Source: Shewanella yunxiaonensis (GTDB lineage: Bacteria; Pseudomonadota; Gammaproteobacteria; Enterobacterales; Shewanellaceae). From it: 64,000 bases of DNA. The translations under genes were made by a program, and so were the position numbers. The notes under the pieces were generated by a model that saw only the letters and a list, made by a program, of their open reading frames with translations, was not told where the DNA came from and searched no databases. The DNA is taken from NCBI RefSeq assembly GCF_018223345.1, contig NZ_CP073587.1:1523001-1587000 (forward strand), written 5' to 3'. Positions 25,873 to 37,886 of the stretch are shown here, piece by piece (position 1 is the first letter of the stretch; every line of letters begins with the position of its first letter).

Positions 25873-27792
25873 TTATAATGTTTTTCCTTTCAATAACTTT
25901 CTCAGCCACATGCGATTAGCACTAAGGCGTTCAAGCTCCGATAATGATAATGGCAGAGGCTGATGAGTTAATTCTGCCGCCAGCATTTCTGCTGCTAAAG
26001 GCCCACTGCATAATCCTCGTGAACCGAGCGCTCCCAAAACATAGAGTCCGTTGTGTATCGGTGCTGCTGTTTCTCGCCAGAAGTTGATGTCATTGGCTTG
26101 TTTTATCGCTAAAGACTGAATTAACTTAACGTCCGGCACGACGCTTGCCATCGGCAGGTGGTCACGAGTCACCATGCGCACGCCTACGCGTGCTTGGCTT
26201 CCAACATTGATGCCGAAAGGCCATTCAGCATCTGCATAACTCTGCTGAATTTTCTCGAGATTCTCCTGCTGCTCGATTTCACTATAAGCCAGCGTTTGCG
26301 GATCCTTGATATAACTGGCGCCCAAACAATGGGTGTTTTGCCAAGCGGGCGTCAGGTAGCCTTTGGCACACAGTACCGTCTTGATTTTAGCCAGTCCGGC
26401 TTGAGTCGGCACCTCGCTGACTTGTCCGCGAAATGGCGTGGCTTGTAGCTCGGAGGTTTGTGAAAATTGCGCCATATTACTCCCGCTGGCGACCACCACA
26501 GCGGTAAATGGCCCGTAGCAGATATCATGTTTATCGGTGAGCATCCATTGACCGGCGTTATTCGGCATAAGCTTACAGATCTCACTATCAAATGTGAGGT
26601 TGGCAAATCCAAGTTCCTGAGCCTGTTGCAGGCTTGCCTGTGTCAGCTTTTTCGGATTGACCCAACCGCCAAGCGGATAATAGATCCCTGCTTCATTAAC
26701 ATCGACGCCCGCTTGTGCATTGGCTGCCTCAGTGGATAACCACTGCAACAATTGTGTCGGCCAAGGCTGGCCTTCTGCTATTTTGCGAAGTCTCGCGCGA
26801 CTACGCGCATCAAAACCGGTAACCAGCACACCGCAAAAATCGTGTGGCACATCCATCCCCATCTGTGCCAGTTGGATAATTCGTTGGCGGCTGAACAAAA
26901 AGCCTTTTTGGAAAAAGGTGTTTAATGGATCTGCTTCTGGTGTCAGTAGCGGGTAGAGTGCGCCCTGTCGGTTGCCACTGGCACTATCTCCCGCCTCTTG
27001 GTCACTACAGAAAACGTGAGTTCGCATACCTCTTTCCGCTAAAGACAAAGCTAACGACGCGCCAGCAATGCCGGCCCCAATAATTGCTACCTGCTGATCA
27101 CGTGCGAGGGGTTGCCAGCAATAGCGGGGAAAGGGTAAAAGTTGCGCCAAAGCTTGGTGTCGAAGCGCTTGTCGTTCCGAGATTGCGATATCATCTGCAG
27201 CGAGCTTTGTGGTGACTTCCTTATCGCCGTGGAAATATTGAAATCCGGCGGTAACAAAATGTTGTTTCAATGTGGTATCGGGTTCCGATAGCCGAATCAC
27301 ACAATGATCTTGGCTTAATCGTGCCAACTGCCATACCAGTGCCATCTCCGGCAAAAATGAGGTATGCCAGAACCATTGTGAGATCCACGTAGCTGGTACA
27401 ACGATATCTTTTAGGGTGTGAGTGTTGCAGCTTAGATAAAGGTCGATAGTTATACGACCACGTTCCAGTGCTAATCTTTGACAACCAGAAATGGGAAGTA
27501 TCGTCAGCTGCAATAATTCAGCAATAAGTGTAGCTGGCTGCATGTTTTGTAGCAGCGTTTGCAGTGTTTGCCAATGTTGTGCTGGCGCATCCGCGTTATC
27601 ATCTGCCGCAAATACCAGCAGATGAAACTTTTGTGTCGGATGGTGCTGCATTTCTTTGCCACAATATTGCAGTAGCGCAGGTAATGCCTTGCTACCACAG
27701 CCGCCGAGATAGCTTATGGAGTGAGTTATAATTGTTTGTAACGATAGATTTGCAGCAGGCAAGGGCAGATAAATCTCCTGTAACAACCACAA
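25873..27792 (-). CDS. mnmC: MnmC: FAD-dependent tRNA U34 oxidoreductase with a degenerate methyltransferase half
   Basis: tRNA wobble-uridine enzyme, 639 residues (E. coli MnmC 668). The C-terminal two thirds is intact: the FAD-binding VAIIGAGIAGASLALSLAERG, SGNRQGALYPLLTPE and the terminal LGALGSRGLCSGPLAAEMLA. This domain oxidises cmnm(5)s(2)U34 to nm(5)s(2)U34. The N-terminal methyltransferase half is recognisable by collinearity (GCQRLALERGRITIDLYL matches E. coli GCHRLLLDEGRVTLDLWF). However, the SAM loop ESGFGTGLNFL and the catalytic DGFAPAKNP motif of E. coli are absent, and about 30 N-terminal residues are missing. An in-frame stop upstream rules out a longer start; TTG 27792 is the first usable codon. 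Confidence 0.88.
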   Translation of the reverse strand: MWLLQEIYLPLPAANLSLQTIITHSISYLGGCGSKALPALLQYCGKEMQHHPTQKFHLLVFAADDNADAPAQHWQTLQTLLQNMQPATLIAELLQLTILPISGCQRLALERGRITIDLYLSCNTHTLKDIVVPATWISQWFWHTSFLPEMALVWQLARLSQDHCVIRLSEPDTTLKQHFVTAGFQYFHGDKEVTTKLAADDIAISERQALRHQALAQLLPFPRYCWQPLARDQQVAIIGAGIAGASLALSLAERGMRTHVFCSDQEAGDSASGNRQGALYPLLTPEADPLNTFFQKGFLFSRQRIIQLAQMGMDVPHDFCGVLVTGFDARSRARLRKIAEGQPWPTQLLQWLSTEAANAQAGVDVNEAGIYYPLGGWVNPKKLTQASLQQAQELGFANLTFDSEICKLMPNNAGQWMLTDKHDICYGPFTAVVVASGSNMAQFSQTSELQATPFRGQVSEVPTQAGLAKIKTVLCAKGYLTPAWQNTHCLGASYIKDPQTLAYSEIEQQENLEKIQQSYADAEWPFGINVGSQARVGVRMVTRDHLPMASVVPDVKLIQSLAIKQANDINFWRETAAPIHNGLYVLGALGSRGLCSGPLAAEMLAAELTHQPLPLSLSELERLSANRMWLRKLLKGKTL

Positions 27793-27926
27793 GGATGTTA
27801 TATAGGTTCTGAAATTGGCATTATTTTATCTATATTTATGGAAAGCTGACCACTTAAGCGTGTTAAAACAGCTAACATTGCGTCAGCAAATCGAAAGTAC
27901 TTACAGTACGGAATGGATAGTAAAAC

Positions 27927-29141
27927 ATGAAAAGAGTTGTGATCACCGGTATCGGCATTGTTTCCAGCATCGGCAATAACAAGCAGGAAGTTACCGATTC
28001 CCTGCGTGCCGGTCGCAGTGGGATTACCCACTCTGCACAGTTTGAAGAAATGCAACTGCGCAGTCAGGTATGGGGCAATGTCAAACTTGATCCAAGTGAA
28101 TTGATCGATCGTAAAGCATTGCGTTTTATGGGTGATGCCGCCGCATATGCTTATCTGGCGATGAAAGAAGCCATTGAGGACGCTAATCTCACCGAAGAGC
28201 AATATTCAAATCCTCGTGTAGGTTTGATTGCCGGAACCGGTGGTGCTTCATCTGCGAATCAGGTACAGGCTGCGGATACTTTGCGTACCAAAGGTGTCAA
28301 GCGTGTCGGGCCCTATATTGTCCCGCGGATTATGTCCAGCACAGCCAGTGCGTGTTTGGCAACCCCATTCAAAATTAAAGGCATGAACTATTCTATTAGC
28401 TCAGCCTGTGCGACCAGCGCGCATTGTATTGGCCATGCCGTGGAACTGATCCAGATGGGCAAACAGGACATGGTATTTGCCGGTGGTGCCGAAGAGATTG
28501 ACTGGACGCTGACCATGGGCTTTGATGCGATGGGCGCGTTGTCTACTAAATACAACGATACGCCAGAAAAAGCCTCTCGTACCTATGATGCGGATCGCGA
28601 TGGTTTTGTGATCTCCGGTGGTGGCGGCATTGTGGTGGTTGAAGAGCTGGAACATGCGCTGGCGCGTGGTGCCAAGATTTATGCGGAAGTTATCGGCTAC
28701 GGTGCATCATCAGATGGTTATGACATGGTGGCTCCAAGTGGTGAAGGTGCGGTTCGGTGTATGAAAATGGCGCTGGAAACTGTTGATACGCCTATTGATT
28801 ACCTCAACACCCATGGTACTTCTACCCCGGTTGGCGATGTGCGCGAGTTGGAAGCCATTCGTGAAGTGTTTACTGATCACGTACCACCTATTGCTTCAAC
28901 TAAATCATTGACTGGTCACGCCTTGGGCGCGGCTGGTGTGCATGAAGCGATTTACAGTTTGTTGATGTTGCAGAATGGTTTTATTGCCCCTTCTATCAAC
29001 ATCGAAACGTTGGATGAGAAAGCTGAAGGCTTGCCAATTGTGCGTGAATATCGCGATGCTGATCTGAAAACTGTAATGAGCAACAGTTTCGGTTTCGGTG
29101 GCACCAACGCTACGCTGGTGATGCGTAAATATCAGGGATAA
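27927..29141 (+). CDS. fabB: 3-oxoacyl-[acyl-carrier-protein] synthase I
   Basis: Condensing enzyme of type II fatty acid synthesis, needed for unsaturated fatty acid formation. The 404 residues carry the catalytic Cys at 161 ([12 protein letters not shown]), the first active-site His in [11 protein letters not shown] and the second in [11 protein letters not shown], with the closing [11 protein letters not shown]. It is divergent from mnmC as in E. coli. A terminator follows, so it is monocistronic. Confidence 0.97.
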   Translation: MKRVVITGIGIVSSIGNNKQEVTDSLRAGRSGITHSAQFEEMQLRSQVWGNVKLDPSELIDRKALRFMGDAAAYAYLAMKEAIEDANLTEEQYSNPRVGLIAGTGGASSANQVQAADTLRTKGVKRVGPYIVPRIMSSTASACLATPFKIKGMNYSISSACATSAHCIGHAVELIQMGKQDMVFAGGAEEIDWTLTMGFDAMGALSTKYNDTPEKASRTYDADRDGFVISGGGGIVVVEELEHALARGAKIYAEVIGYGASSDGYDMVAPSGEGAVRCMKMALETVDTPIDYLNTHGTSTPVGDVRELEAIREVFTDHVPPIASTKSLTGHALGAAGVHEAIYSLLMLQNGFIAPSINIETLDEKAEGLPIVREYRDADLKTVMSNSFGFGGTNATLVMRKYQG

Positions 29142-29161
29142 TTCCCGTTTAATGAATAATC

Positions 29162-29191
29162 AAAAAGGAGGCTGCGGCTTCCTTTTTTGTT
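29162..29191 (+). terminator. Terminator after fabB
   Basis: AAAAAGGAGGC and GCTTCCTTTTTT pair around TGCG with one G-U pair and a long T run. Confidence 0.88.
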
Positions 29192-29279
29192 TTTGAGTCT
29201 TGGGATGACAACGGACGCTATCCCGGATTTAAGGTAAACTAATCCTTCCCCAGGATCCTGTACTGGAAAGAACGAGATA

Positions 29280-30410
29280 ATGAAACTGGTCGTAGATGAG
29301 AATATGCCCTACGTGCAGCAATTATTTGCACCTATGGGCGACATCGTTGCTGTCAACGGTCGGAAGCTTGATGCCGCGACAGTTGCCGATGCTGATGTAC
29401 TGTTAGTTCGCTCCGTTACCCGTGTAAACGAAGCCCTGCTGCGCGATAACCACCAACTCCAATTTGTCGGTAGTGCAACGATAGGTACCGATCACATCGA
29501 TATGGCTTATCTGGCTTCCAGGAATATCCCCTTCACTAATGCTCCTGGCTGTAATGCCACTTCTGTAGGGGAATATGTGTTTATTGCACTGTTGGAACTG
29601 GCGGCTAAATTTGGCACATCACTGAAACAGCGTAAGGTTGGCATTGTTGGCGCAGGTAATACCGGTAGCGCTGTTGCCAAATGCCTTAAGGCCTACGGCG
29701 TTTCGACTGTATTGTGTGACCCACCTAAAGCACGAAATGGCGACTCTCGCGAGTTTGCTTCACTGGAAACGTTATTGGCTGATTGTGATGTCATTACGCT
29801 GCATGTGCCGCTGACGGTTGATGGCCAAGACGCCACGTTTCATCTTCTGGATGAAACACGTTTGCGCAGTTTAAGGCCCGACACGTGGCTCATAAACGCG
29901 TGTCGCGGTGAGGTGATTGATAATCACGCCCTTATCAGCGTAAAAAGCGAGCGCTCCGATTTGGCATTGGTCATGGATGTTTGGGAAGGGGAACCAAATC
30001 CTATCAAAGCGCTGGTTGATATGGCCGATATCGCGACACCGCATATCGCCGGCTACAGTTTGGAAGGCCGTGCTAGAGGCACATTGATGCTGTATCAGCA
30101 ATTGCAGCAGATGATGGGCATGCCAGCCAGCAAATCACTTGATGATCTGTTACCAAAGCGTTGGAATCCTCGGTTGCTGATGAATGCTGCGCCCACCGAA
30201 AAAGAGTTGCTATCGCTTTGCCGCTTCATTTATGACCTGCGTGATGATGATCGGCAATTCAGGAAAATTCATCAAATTCCTGGGGAATTTGACAATATGA
30301 GAAAAAATCACCGTCATCGGCGGGAATTCAGCGCTTTGGCTCTGGAAAACCTGAGTGGTTATGGGGTAGATTGGTTGTCCGAATTAGGTTTTTCTGGAGT
30401 CCATCGGTAA
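29280..30410 (+). CDS. pdxB: Erythronate-4-phosphate dehydrogenase
   Basis: Second step of the DXP-independent pyridoxal 5'-phosphate pathway; a D-2-hydroxyacid dehydrogenase. The 376 residues start [16 protein letters not shown] as in E. coli. The NAD-binding [17 protein letters not shown] follows, with the catalytic Arg in [10 protein letters not shown], the acid in DVWEGEPNP and the His in [15 protein letters not shown]. The C-terminal PdxB dimerisation domain (after ~285) ends the protein. Its stop directly abuts the asd start, so the two are co-transcribed. Confidence 0.96.
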   Translation: MKLVVDENMPYVQQLFAPMGDIVAVNGRKLDAATVADADVLLVRSVTRVNEALLRDNHQLQFVGSATIGTDHIDMAYLASRNIPFTNAPGCNATSVGEYVFIALLELAAKFGTSLKQRKVGIVGAGNTGSAVAKCLKAYGVSTVLCDPPKARNGDSREFASLETLLADCDVITLHVPLTVDGQDATFHLLDETRLRSLRPDTWLINACRGEVIDNHALISVKSERSDLALVMDVWEGEPNPIKALVDMADIATPHIAGYSLEGRARGTLMLYQQLQQMMGMPASKSLDDLLPKRWNPRLLMNAAPTEKELLSLCRFIYDLRDDDRQFRKIHQIPGEFDNMRKNHRHRREFSALALENLSGYGVDWLSELGFSGVHR

Positions 30411-31427
30411 ATGTCGCAAAAATATAATGTCGTTGTGTTAGGTGCATCGGGTGCTGTGGGTCAAACCATGATTGAGATCCTCGAAGAGCGTAACTTCCCG
30501 GTCGCTAACCTGTATCCACTCGCCAGCAGCCGCAGTGCCGGCAAAACCGTTACGTTTCACGGTAAAAATCTGGACATTCTTGATGTGGAAACCTTCGACT
30601 GGAGTAAGGCCCAGATTGGTTTCTTCTCTGCTGGTGGCGATGTTTCTGCTAAGTGGGCACCAATTGCCGCTGACGCTGGTTGTGTGGTGATCGATAACAC
30701 CTCACATTTCCGTTACGAAGCGGATATTCCATTGGTCGTGCCGGAAGTGAACCCTCAGGCAATTGCGGATTTTCGTAACCGTAATATTATCGCCAATCCT
30801 AACTGTTCCACCATTCAGATGCTGGTTGCCCTGAAACCGATTTATGATAACTTCGGGATCTCTCGCATTAACGTAGCGACCTATCAGTCTGTTTCTGGTA
30901 CTGGTAAAAAAGCCATTGAAGAATTGGCGCAGCAGAGCGCTAAGCTATTGTCTGGCACCCCATCTGAGCCAAAAGTTTACCCTAAGCAGATTGCGTTTAA
31001 CGTGCTACCGCATATCGATAAGTTTATGGATAACGGTTACACCAAAGAAGAGATGAAAATGGTCTGGGAAACCCGCAAAATTTTGGGTGATGACAGCATT
31101 TTGGTCAATCCGACTGCGGTGCGTGTGCCAGTGTTTTATAGCCATTCTGAAGCCGTTCACATTGAGACTGTACAGCCCACTGATGCCGCATCTGTGAAAG
31201 CGGTATTGCGTGATGCCCCGGGGATTGTGTTGTTTGAAGATGACGATGATTACCCAACTGCGGTGACAGAAGGTGCCGGGACTGATCCGGTTTATGTCGG
31301 ACGAGTGCGCAAGGACATTTCCCATGAACAGGGTATCAATTTATGGGTGGTATCGGACAATATCCGTAAAGGTGCGGCATTAAACAGTGTGCAAATCGGT
31401 GAATTATTGATTCGCGATTATCTGTAA
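30411..31427 (+). CDS. asd: Aspartate-semialdehyde dehydrogenase (short, asd2/usg type)
   Basis: NADPH-dependent conversion of aspartyl phosphate to aspartate semialdehyde in the Lys/Met/Thr and diaminopimelate pathway. The 338 residues have the nucleotide loop VVLGASGAVGQTMIEIL, the nucleophile Cys132 in NPNCSTIQ, and the downstream SVSGTGKKAIEEL. The length fits the Vibrio/Pseudomonas asd type; the related E. coli gene at this position, usg, lacks the catalytic cysteine, whereas this one keeps it. It begins right after the pdxB stop. Confidence 0.93.
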   Translation: MSQKYNVVVLGASGAVGQTMIEILEERNFPVANLYPLASSRSAGKTVTFHGKNLDILDVETFDWSKAQIGFFSAGGDVSAKWAPIAADAGCVVIDNTSHFRYEADIPLVVPEVNPQAIADFRNRNIIANPNCSTIQMLVALKPIYDNFGISRINVATYQSVSGTGKKAIEELAQQSAKLLSGTPSEPKVYPKQIAFNVLPHIDKFMDNGYTKEEMKMVWETRKILGDDSILVNPTAVRVPVFYSHSEAVHIETVQPTDAASVKAVLRDAPGIVLFEDDDDYPTAVTEGAGTDPVYVGRVRKDISHEQGINLWVVSDNIRKGAALNSVQIGELLIRDYL

Positions 31428-31454
31428 CGGCTTAGTTACCGTTCGGTTTATGTT

Positions 31455-31490
31455 AAAAAGCCTGCGCTGCCGCAGGCTTTTTTTGTTTTG
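31455..31490 (+). terminator. Terminator after asd
   Basis: AAAAAGCCTGCG-CTGC-CGCAGGCTTTTTTT is a strong GC stem with a long T tract. Confidence 0.95.
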
Positions 31491-31604
31491 CAAATGTGAA
31501 CAGTAGCAGCTACTACATTTCTAGTTTATAGTAATCCCAATAAATACAAATGCCTAAAGCCAGTCATTTACAGGCGAATATCAGCGCTTGGAAGGGAATA
31601 GTTG

Positions 31605-34352
<2,748 letters not shown>

Positions 34353-34368
34353 ATCCGCAAGTTAACTG

Positions 34369-34393
34369 ACGGCACCTGCGGGTGCCGTTTTTG
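34369..34393 (+). terminator. Terminator after fimV
   Basis: ACGGCACC-TGCG-GGTGCCGT followed by TTTTG is a compact, strong hairpin 17 bases after the fimV stop. Confidence 0.88.
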
Positions 34394-34504
34394 TATACAA
34401 ATGATAAAGGTAATGCTTATTCGGATACTCGCGAGGTCTTTTTGCAGCGGTTTCCGATTAGCGGATATGGTAGAATCCGCGGCCTTGAAAGTAAGGAGAA
34501 AATG

Positions 34505-35290
34505 ATGCGGATTGCGCTAGGCGTAGAGTATGACGGCAGTGGGTATTTTGGCTGGCAGAAACAAGCTGAAGTGGATTCAGTACAAGGGCAGTTAGAACGC
34601 GCATTATCGATAGTGGCCAACGAACCTATTGAATTACAATGTGCTGGTCGCACTGATGCCGGTGTCCATGCTACCGGGCAGGTGGTCCATTTTGACACTA
34701 CGGCTATCCGTAACGATGGCGCTTGGACCTTAGGTGTAAACGCTAATCTGCCTGATAATATCGCGGTGCGTTGGATGAAGGTGGTGCCAGAAGATTTTCA
34801 TGCGCGATTCTCCGCGACTGCCAGACGTTATCGTTACATTATCTACAATCATAATTTTCGTCCTGGTATTTTGCGTCTTGGGGTGAGTCATTACCACGGT
34901 GAACTGGATGTCGCTAAGATGCATGAAGCTGCGCAATATCTGCTTGGCGAAAACGATTTCACCAGTTTTCGGGCGGTACAGTGCCAGTCAAAAACTCCGT
35001 TTCGTAACCTGCACCGGATCAGTGTCAGTCGCCAAGGAATGTATGTCATCGTTGACGTTGAGGCGAACGCTTTTCTTCATCATATGGTGCGGAATATTGT
35101 GGGTTCCCTGTTGGAGGTGGGCTTGGGCAATCAACCCGTTGATTGGCTTGGTCAATTGCTGGCACTTAAAGATCGTACTAAAGCGGCTGCCACTGCCAAA
35201 CCTCACGGTTTATATTTGGTGCATGTGACTTATCCTGAACATTTTAACCTGCCTACTGTTGCTGCTGGCCCGTTATTTTTGGCGGATTGA
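34505..35290 (+). CDS. truA: tRNA pseudouridine(38-40) synthase TruA
   Basis: Isomerises uridines 38-40 in the anticodon stem-loop of many tRNAs. The 261 residues carry the catalytic Asp51 in [32 protein letters not shown] and [15 protein letters not shown] place the start at ATG 34505, where AAGGAG is six bases upstream and the N terminus [11 protein letters not shown] aligns with the family; the frame stays open 41 codons further but overlaps the fimV terminator. It is followed by folC after only 51 bp, with no accD between. Confidence 0.95.
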   Translation: MRIALGVEYDGSGYFGWQKQAEVDSVQGQLERALSIVANEPIELQCAGRTDAGVHATGQVVHFDTTAIRNDGAWTLGVNANLPDNIAVRWMKVVPEDFHARFSATARRYRYIIYNHNFRPGILRLGVSHYHGELDVAKMHEAAQYLLGENDFTSFRAVQCQSKTPFRNLHRISVSRQGMYVIVDVEANAFLHHMVRNIVGSLLEVGLGNQPVDWLGQLLALKDRTKAAATAKPHGLYLVHVTYPEHFNLPTVAAGPLFLAD

Positions 35291-35341
35291 TTCAATTTTT
35301 TGTTAAATTTTAGCTAATACAACAGGTTATAAGAGTATAAA

Positions 35342-36637
35342 ATGAACTCATCTGATTCCGTTAATGTCATTACCCCTCCCGCTGAAGACGCAGCTTTGCA
35401 GTGTTGGCTAGACTACTTGTTAGCCATCCATCCGCAGGAAATTGAGATGGGATTGGACCGTGTGGCGACGGTTGCTGGTCGCATGCAGCTGTTGGATTTA
35501 GCGCCAGCTAAAGTGATTACCGTTGGTGGGACCAATGGTAAGGGCACCACTTGTCGGATGCTGGAGCTGATCTTGCAAAATGCCGGATATCGGGTAGGGG
35601 TTTACAGTTCCCCCCATCTGCTGCGTTACAACGAACGGGTGAGAATACAAGGTAAAGATGCCTGCGATGAAGCATTTATCGCCGCCTTTAGCGAAATTGA
35701 AAAAGCCCGTGGCGAGGTATCACTGAGTTTTTTCGAATATGGCACGCTCGCCGCATTTAAGCTGTTTAAGCAAGCCGCTCTGGATGTCGTAATTCTCGAA
35801 GTTGGACTGGGTGGCCGTTTGGATGCCACCAATATTATTGATGCGGATGTCAGCGTCATTACTGCGGTTGACTTGGATCATCAGGCATTTTTGGGTAGTA
35901 CCCGCGAACAGATTGGCTACGAAAAAGCGGGTATTTTCCGTCACCAACGCCCCGCGATAGTGGGTGAGCCCGATATGCCCATCACGGTGGCTGACGTAGC
36001 AGCAGCAAAAGGTGCCATCCTCAAACGCGTCGGACAACAATTTGACTGGCAACAAACCAGTTCACAACATTGGTGTTTTAAGGGGGAGCATTGGCACCTG
36101 ACTGATCTGCCAGTCCCTCAGTTACCGTTACCAAACGCTGCGACCGCATTGGCAGCATTGGAGTCACTGTTTGGGCAGATACCGCTAAAAGCGATAGTGC
36201 AGGGCTTGCAACAAGCCACACTGACGGGGCGCATGGAACATTTCCGCGAGCATCCATTGATCTTATTGGACGTTGCACACAATCCCCATGCCGCTCGCTA
36301 TCTGGCCTCGCAACTTAACCAGTTACCTCGCCAAGGAAAACTTTATGGACTCTGTGGCATGTTGAAGGATAAAGATATTCACGGGGTTCTAAGTGTGCTG
36401 TCGCCGGTTGTTGATGAATGGTTTCTGGTCAGCTTACATAATGCTCGTGGCGCGACTGCTACAACTTTACATGAGGCTTTGCCTGCCACAACGCTCAGTC
36501 ATCAATATAAGGACATGATGTCCGCCTGGCACGATTTATCATCACGCTTGCAACACTCTGATGTGGTAATTGTCTTTGGCTCCTTTTACACTGTTTCAGG
36601 ATTCAAAGAAGTTGTCCAAGCTATTGGAAAGGAATAA
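35342..36637 (+). CDS. folC: Dihydrofolate synthase / folylpolyglutamate synthase
   Basis: Bifunctional Mur-ligase-fold enzyme that adds glutamate to dihydropteroate and extends folate polyglutamates. The 431 residues show the P-loop VGGTNGKGTTCRMLE, the DATNIIDADVSVIT metal/ATP region (LGGRLDATN), YEKAGIFRHQRPAI and the C-terminal LDVAHNPHAARYL. Five bases separate its stop from the dedD start, so folC-dedD form a unit. Confidence 0.96.
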   Translation: MNSSDSVNVITPPAEDAALQCWLDYLLAIHPQEIEMGLDRVATVAGRMQLLDLAPAKVITVGGTNGKGTTCRMLELILQNAGYRVGVYSSPHLLRYNERVRIQGKDACDEAFIAAFSEIEKARGEVSLSFFEYGTLAAFKLFKQAALDVVILEVGLGGRLDATNIIDADVSVITAVDLDHQAFLGSTREQIGYEKAGIFRHQRPAIVGEPDMPITVADVAAAKGAILKRVGQQFDWQQTSSQHWCFKGEHWHLTDLPVPQLPLPNAATALAALESLFGQIPLKAIVQGLQQATLTGRMEHFREHPLILLDVAHNPHAARYLASQLNQLPRQGKLYGLCGMLKDKDIHGVLSVLSPVVDEWFLVSLHNARGATATTLHEALPATTLSHQYKDMMSAWHDLSSRLQHSDVVIVFGSFYTVSGFKEVVQAIGKE

Positions 36638-36641
36638 GGAT

Positions 36642-37259
36642 TTGTCGTCTCAATTTCACAACCGTTTGGTAGGCACAGTGGTGCTGATGGCGTTAGGGGT
36701 AATTTTTTTGCCGGATATTCTGGACGGTAAAAAGGAGCACCAGCAGGAGCAATTTACCGAAATTCCATTGCGGCCTCAGACAGACGTCGTGACGTCAGAC
36801 GCAGCCAACAATAAAGTGTTGGATGAGCCCAAGTCGGCGCCAGCAGTTGTAGAACAAACTGTTGTTGATGAGTCGCCCAAAATTGCACCATCGCAGACAG
36901 CTGCAGTGGTAGAGACCAAAGTAACCCAAACAGAAAACAGTGTTCCAAAGGATGCACAACCTGCTCCAGAGGTGCAAAAGCAGCCGCAACCTCAGCCTAA
37001 AAAAGCAACGCAAGTGAGCTGGACAATTCAGCTCGGGGCCTTTAGTAATGCAGCTAATGTGAAAGGCTTAGTCCAACGGCTGCGCAGCAGTGGATATGCC
37101 GCTTACACGCTGCCTGACAAGCCGGTTGATGGCAAATTAACGCGGGTTTTTGTTGGTCCAGAAATATCGCTTGATAGGCTAAAGGAGCAGCAAGGCAAGA
37201 TTGAAGCGCAGACTAAATTAAAGGGAAAAATCATTCAGTTTAATCCGCTAGAGCGCTGA
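36642..37259 (+). CDS. dedD: SPOR-domain cell-division protein DedD
   Basis: Bitopic inner-membrane septal protein of 205 residues. A short cytoplasmic start (MSSQFHNRL) is followed by one membrane helix (~10-27), a proline/glutamine-rich periplasmic linker and a C-terminal SPOR domain (SWTIQLGAFSNAANVKGLV to VFVGPEIS) that binds denuded septal peptidoglycan. The start is taken as TTG 36642: AAGGA lies just upstream and the sequence aligns with E. coli MASKFQNRLVGT. The open frame extends upstream into folC, but that part is not coding for DedD. Confidence 0.92.
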   Translation: MSSQFHNRLVGTVVLMALGVIFLPDILDGKKEHQQEQFTEIPLRPQTDVVTSDAANNKVLDEPKSAPAVVEQTVVDESPKIAPSQTAAVVETKVTQTENSVPKDAQPAPEVQKQPQPQPKKATQVSWTIQLGAFSNAANVKGLVQRLRSSGYAAYTLPDKPVDGKLTRVFVGPEISLDRLKEQQGKIEAQTKLKGKIIQFNPLER

Positions 37260-37355
37260 TGTTGGACTGCAAATATTTGTGTTACCGGGGGTGAGAATCA
37301 ACTCACTCTCTGGTAAAATCCTCGCGAAATTAATCACTGCTGGACACTTCTACCC

Positions 37356-37844
37356 ATGGTTTGGATAGATTACGCCATCATCTTTGTTATTGGGCTTTCG
37401 ACCCTAGTGAGCCTGATCCGCGGTTTTGCCAAGGAAGCGATGTCACTGGTCGTCTGGTTTGCGGCATTTTTTATCGCCAGCCAGTTTTACTTAGATCTCG
37501 CAAAACACATCACCCAAATTAACGATGAAATGCTGCGAAATGGGGTGGCGGTAGCCATTCTGTTTGTGGTTACGCTGATCATCGGTGCCATGGTGAATTA
37601 CCTGCTGGGGCAATTAGTATCAAAAACAGGATTGTCTGGAACCGACCGCGTCTTAGGCGCGTGTTTTGGTATCTTGCGTGGCGTACTGATCGTCAGTGCA
37701 ATACTGTTTTTCCTGGATGCTTTTACCGGCGCGCCTAATACCACTTGGTGGAAAAGTTCACAGTTGGTTCCGGAATTTGGCGTGGTGATCCAGTGGTTCT
37801 TTGATTATATGGAGCATGCCTCCAGCTTTGTACCCAAAATATAA
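37356..37844 (+). CDS. cvpA: Colicin V production protein CvpA
   Basis: Inner-membrane protein of 162 residues with four hydrophobic segments (about 5-25, 28-48, 64-86, 103-123). Family landmarks are DYAIIFVIGLSTLVSLIRGF at the start and LSGTDRVLGACFGILRGVLI in the middle. CvpA is needed for colicin V production and for envelope stress tolerance in enterobacteria; the exact activity is unknown. It precedes purF as in E. coli, with 42 bp between. Confidence 0.94.
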   Translation: MVWIDYAIIFVIGLSTLVSLIRGFAKEAMSLVVWFAAFFIASQFYLDLAKHITQINDEMLRNGVAVAILFVVTLIIGAMVNYLLGQLVSKTGLSGTDRVLGACFGILRGVLIVSAILFFLDAFTGAPNTTWWKSSQLVPEFGVVIQWFFDYMEHASSFVPKI

Positions 37845-37886
37845 AAATACTGTTATCAAAACATCTTACAGTGAGGAACCTTACCC

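Noticed and set aside
27841-27926. FadR- or FabR-like half-sites before fabB (TGACCACTT; GTAC-TTACA-GTAC)
   Set aside because: Only half of the FadR consensus is present and the FabR core does not match well enough to call an operator.
36570-36641. Longer dedD start overlapping folC
   Set aside because: The upstream 24 codons are the out-of-frame end of folC; the TTG at 36642 has a good binding site and aligns with the DedD N terminus.
37260-37355. PurR box upstream of cvpA-purF
   Set aside because: No sequence resembling ACGCAAACGTTTTCGT was found in this gap.
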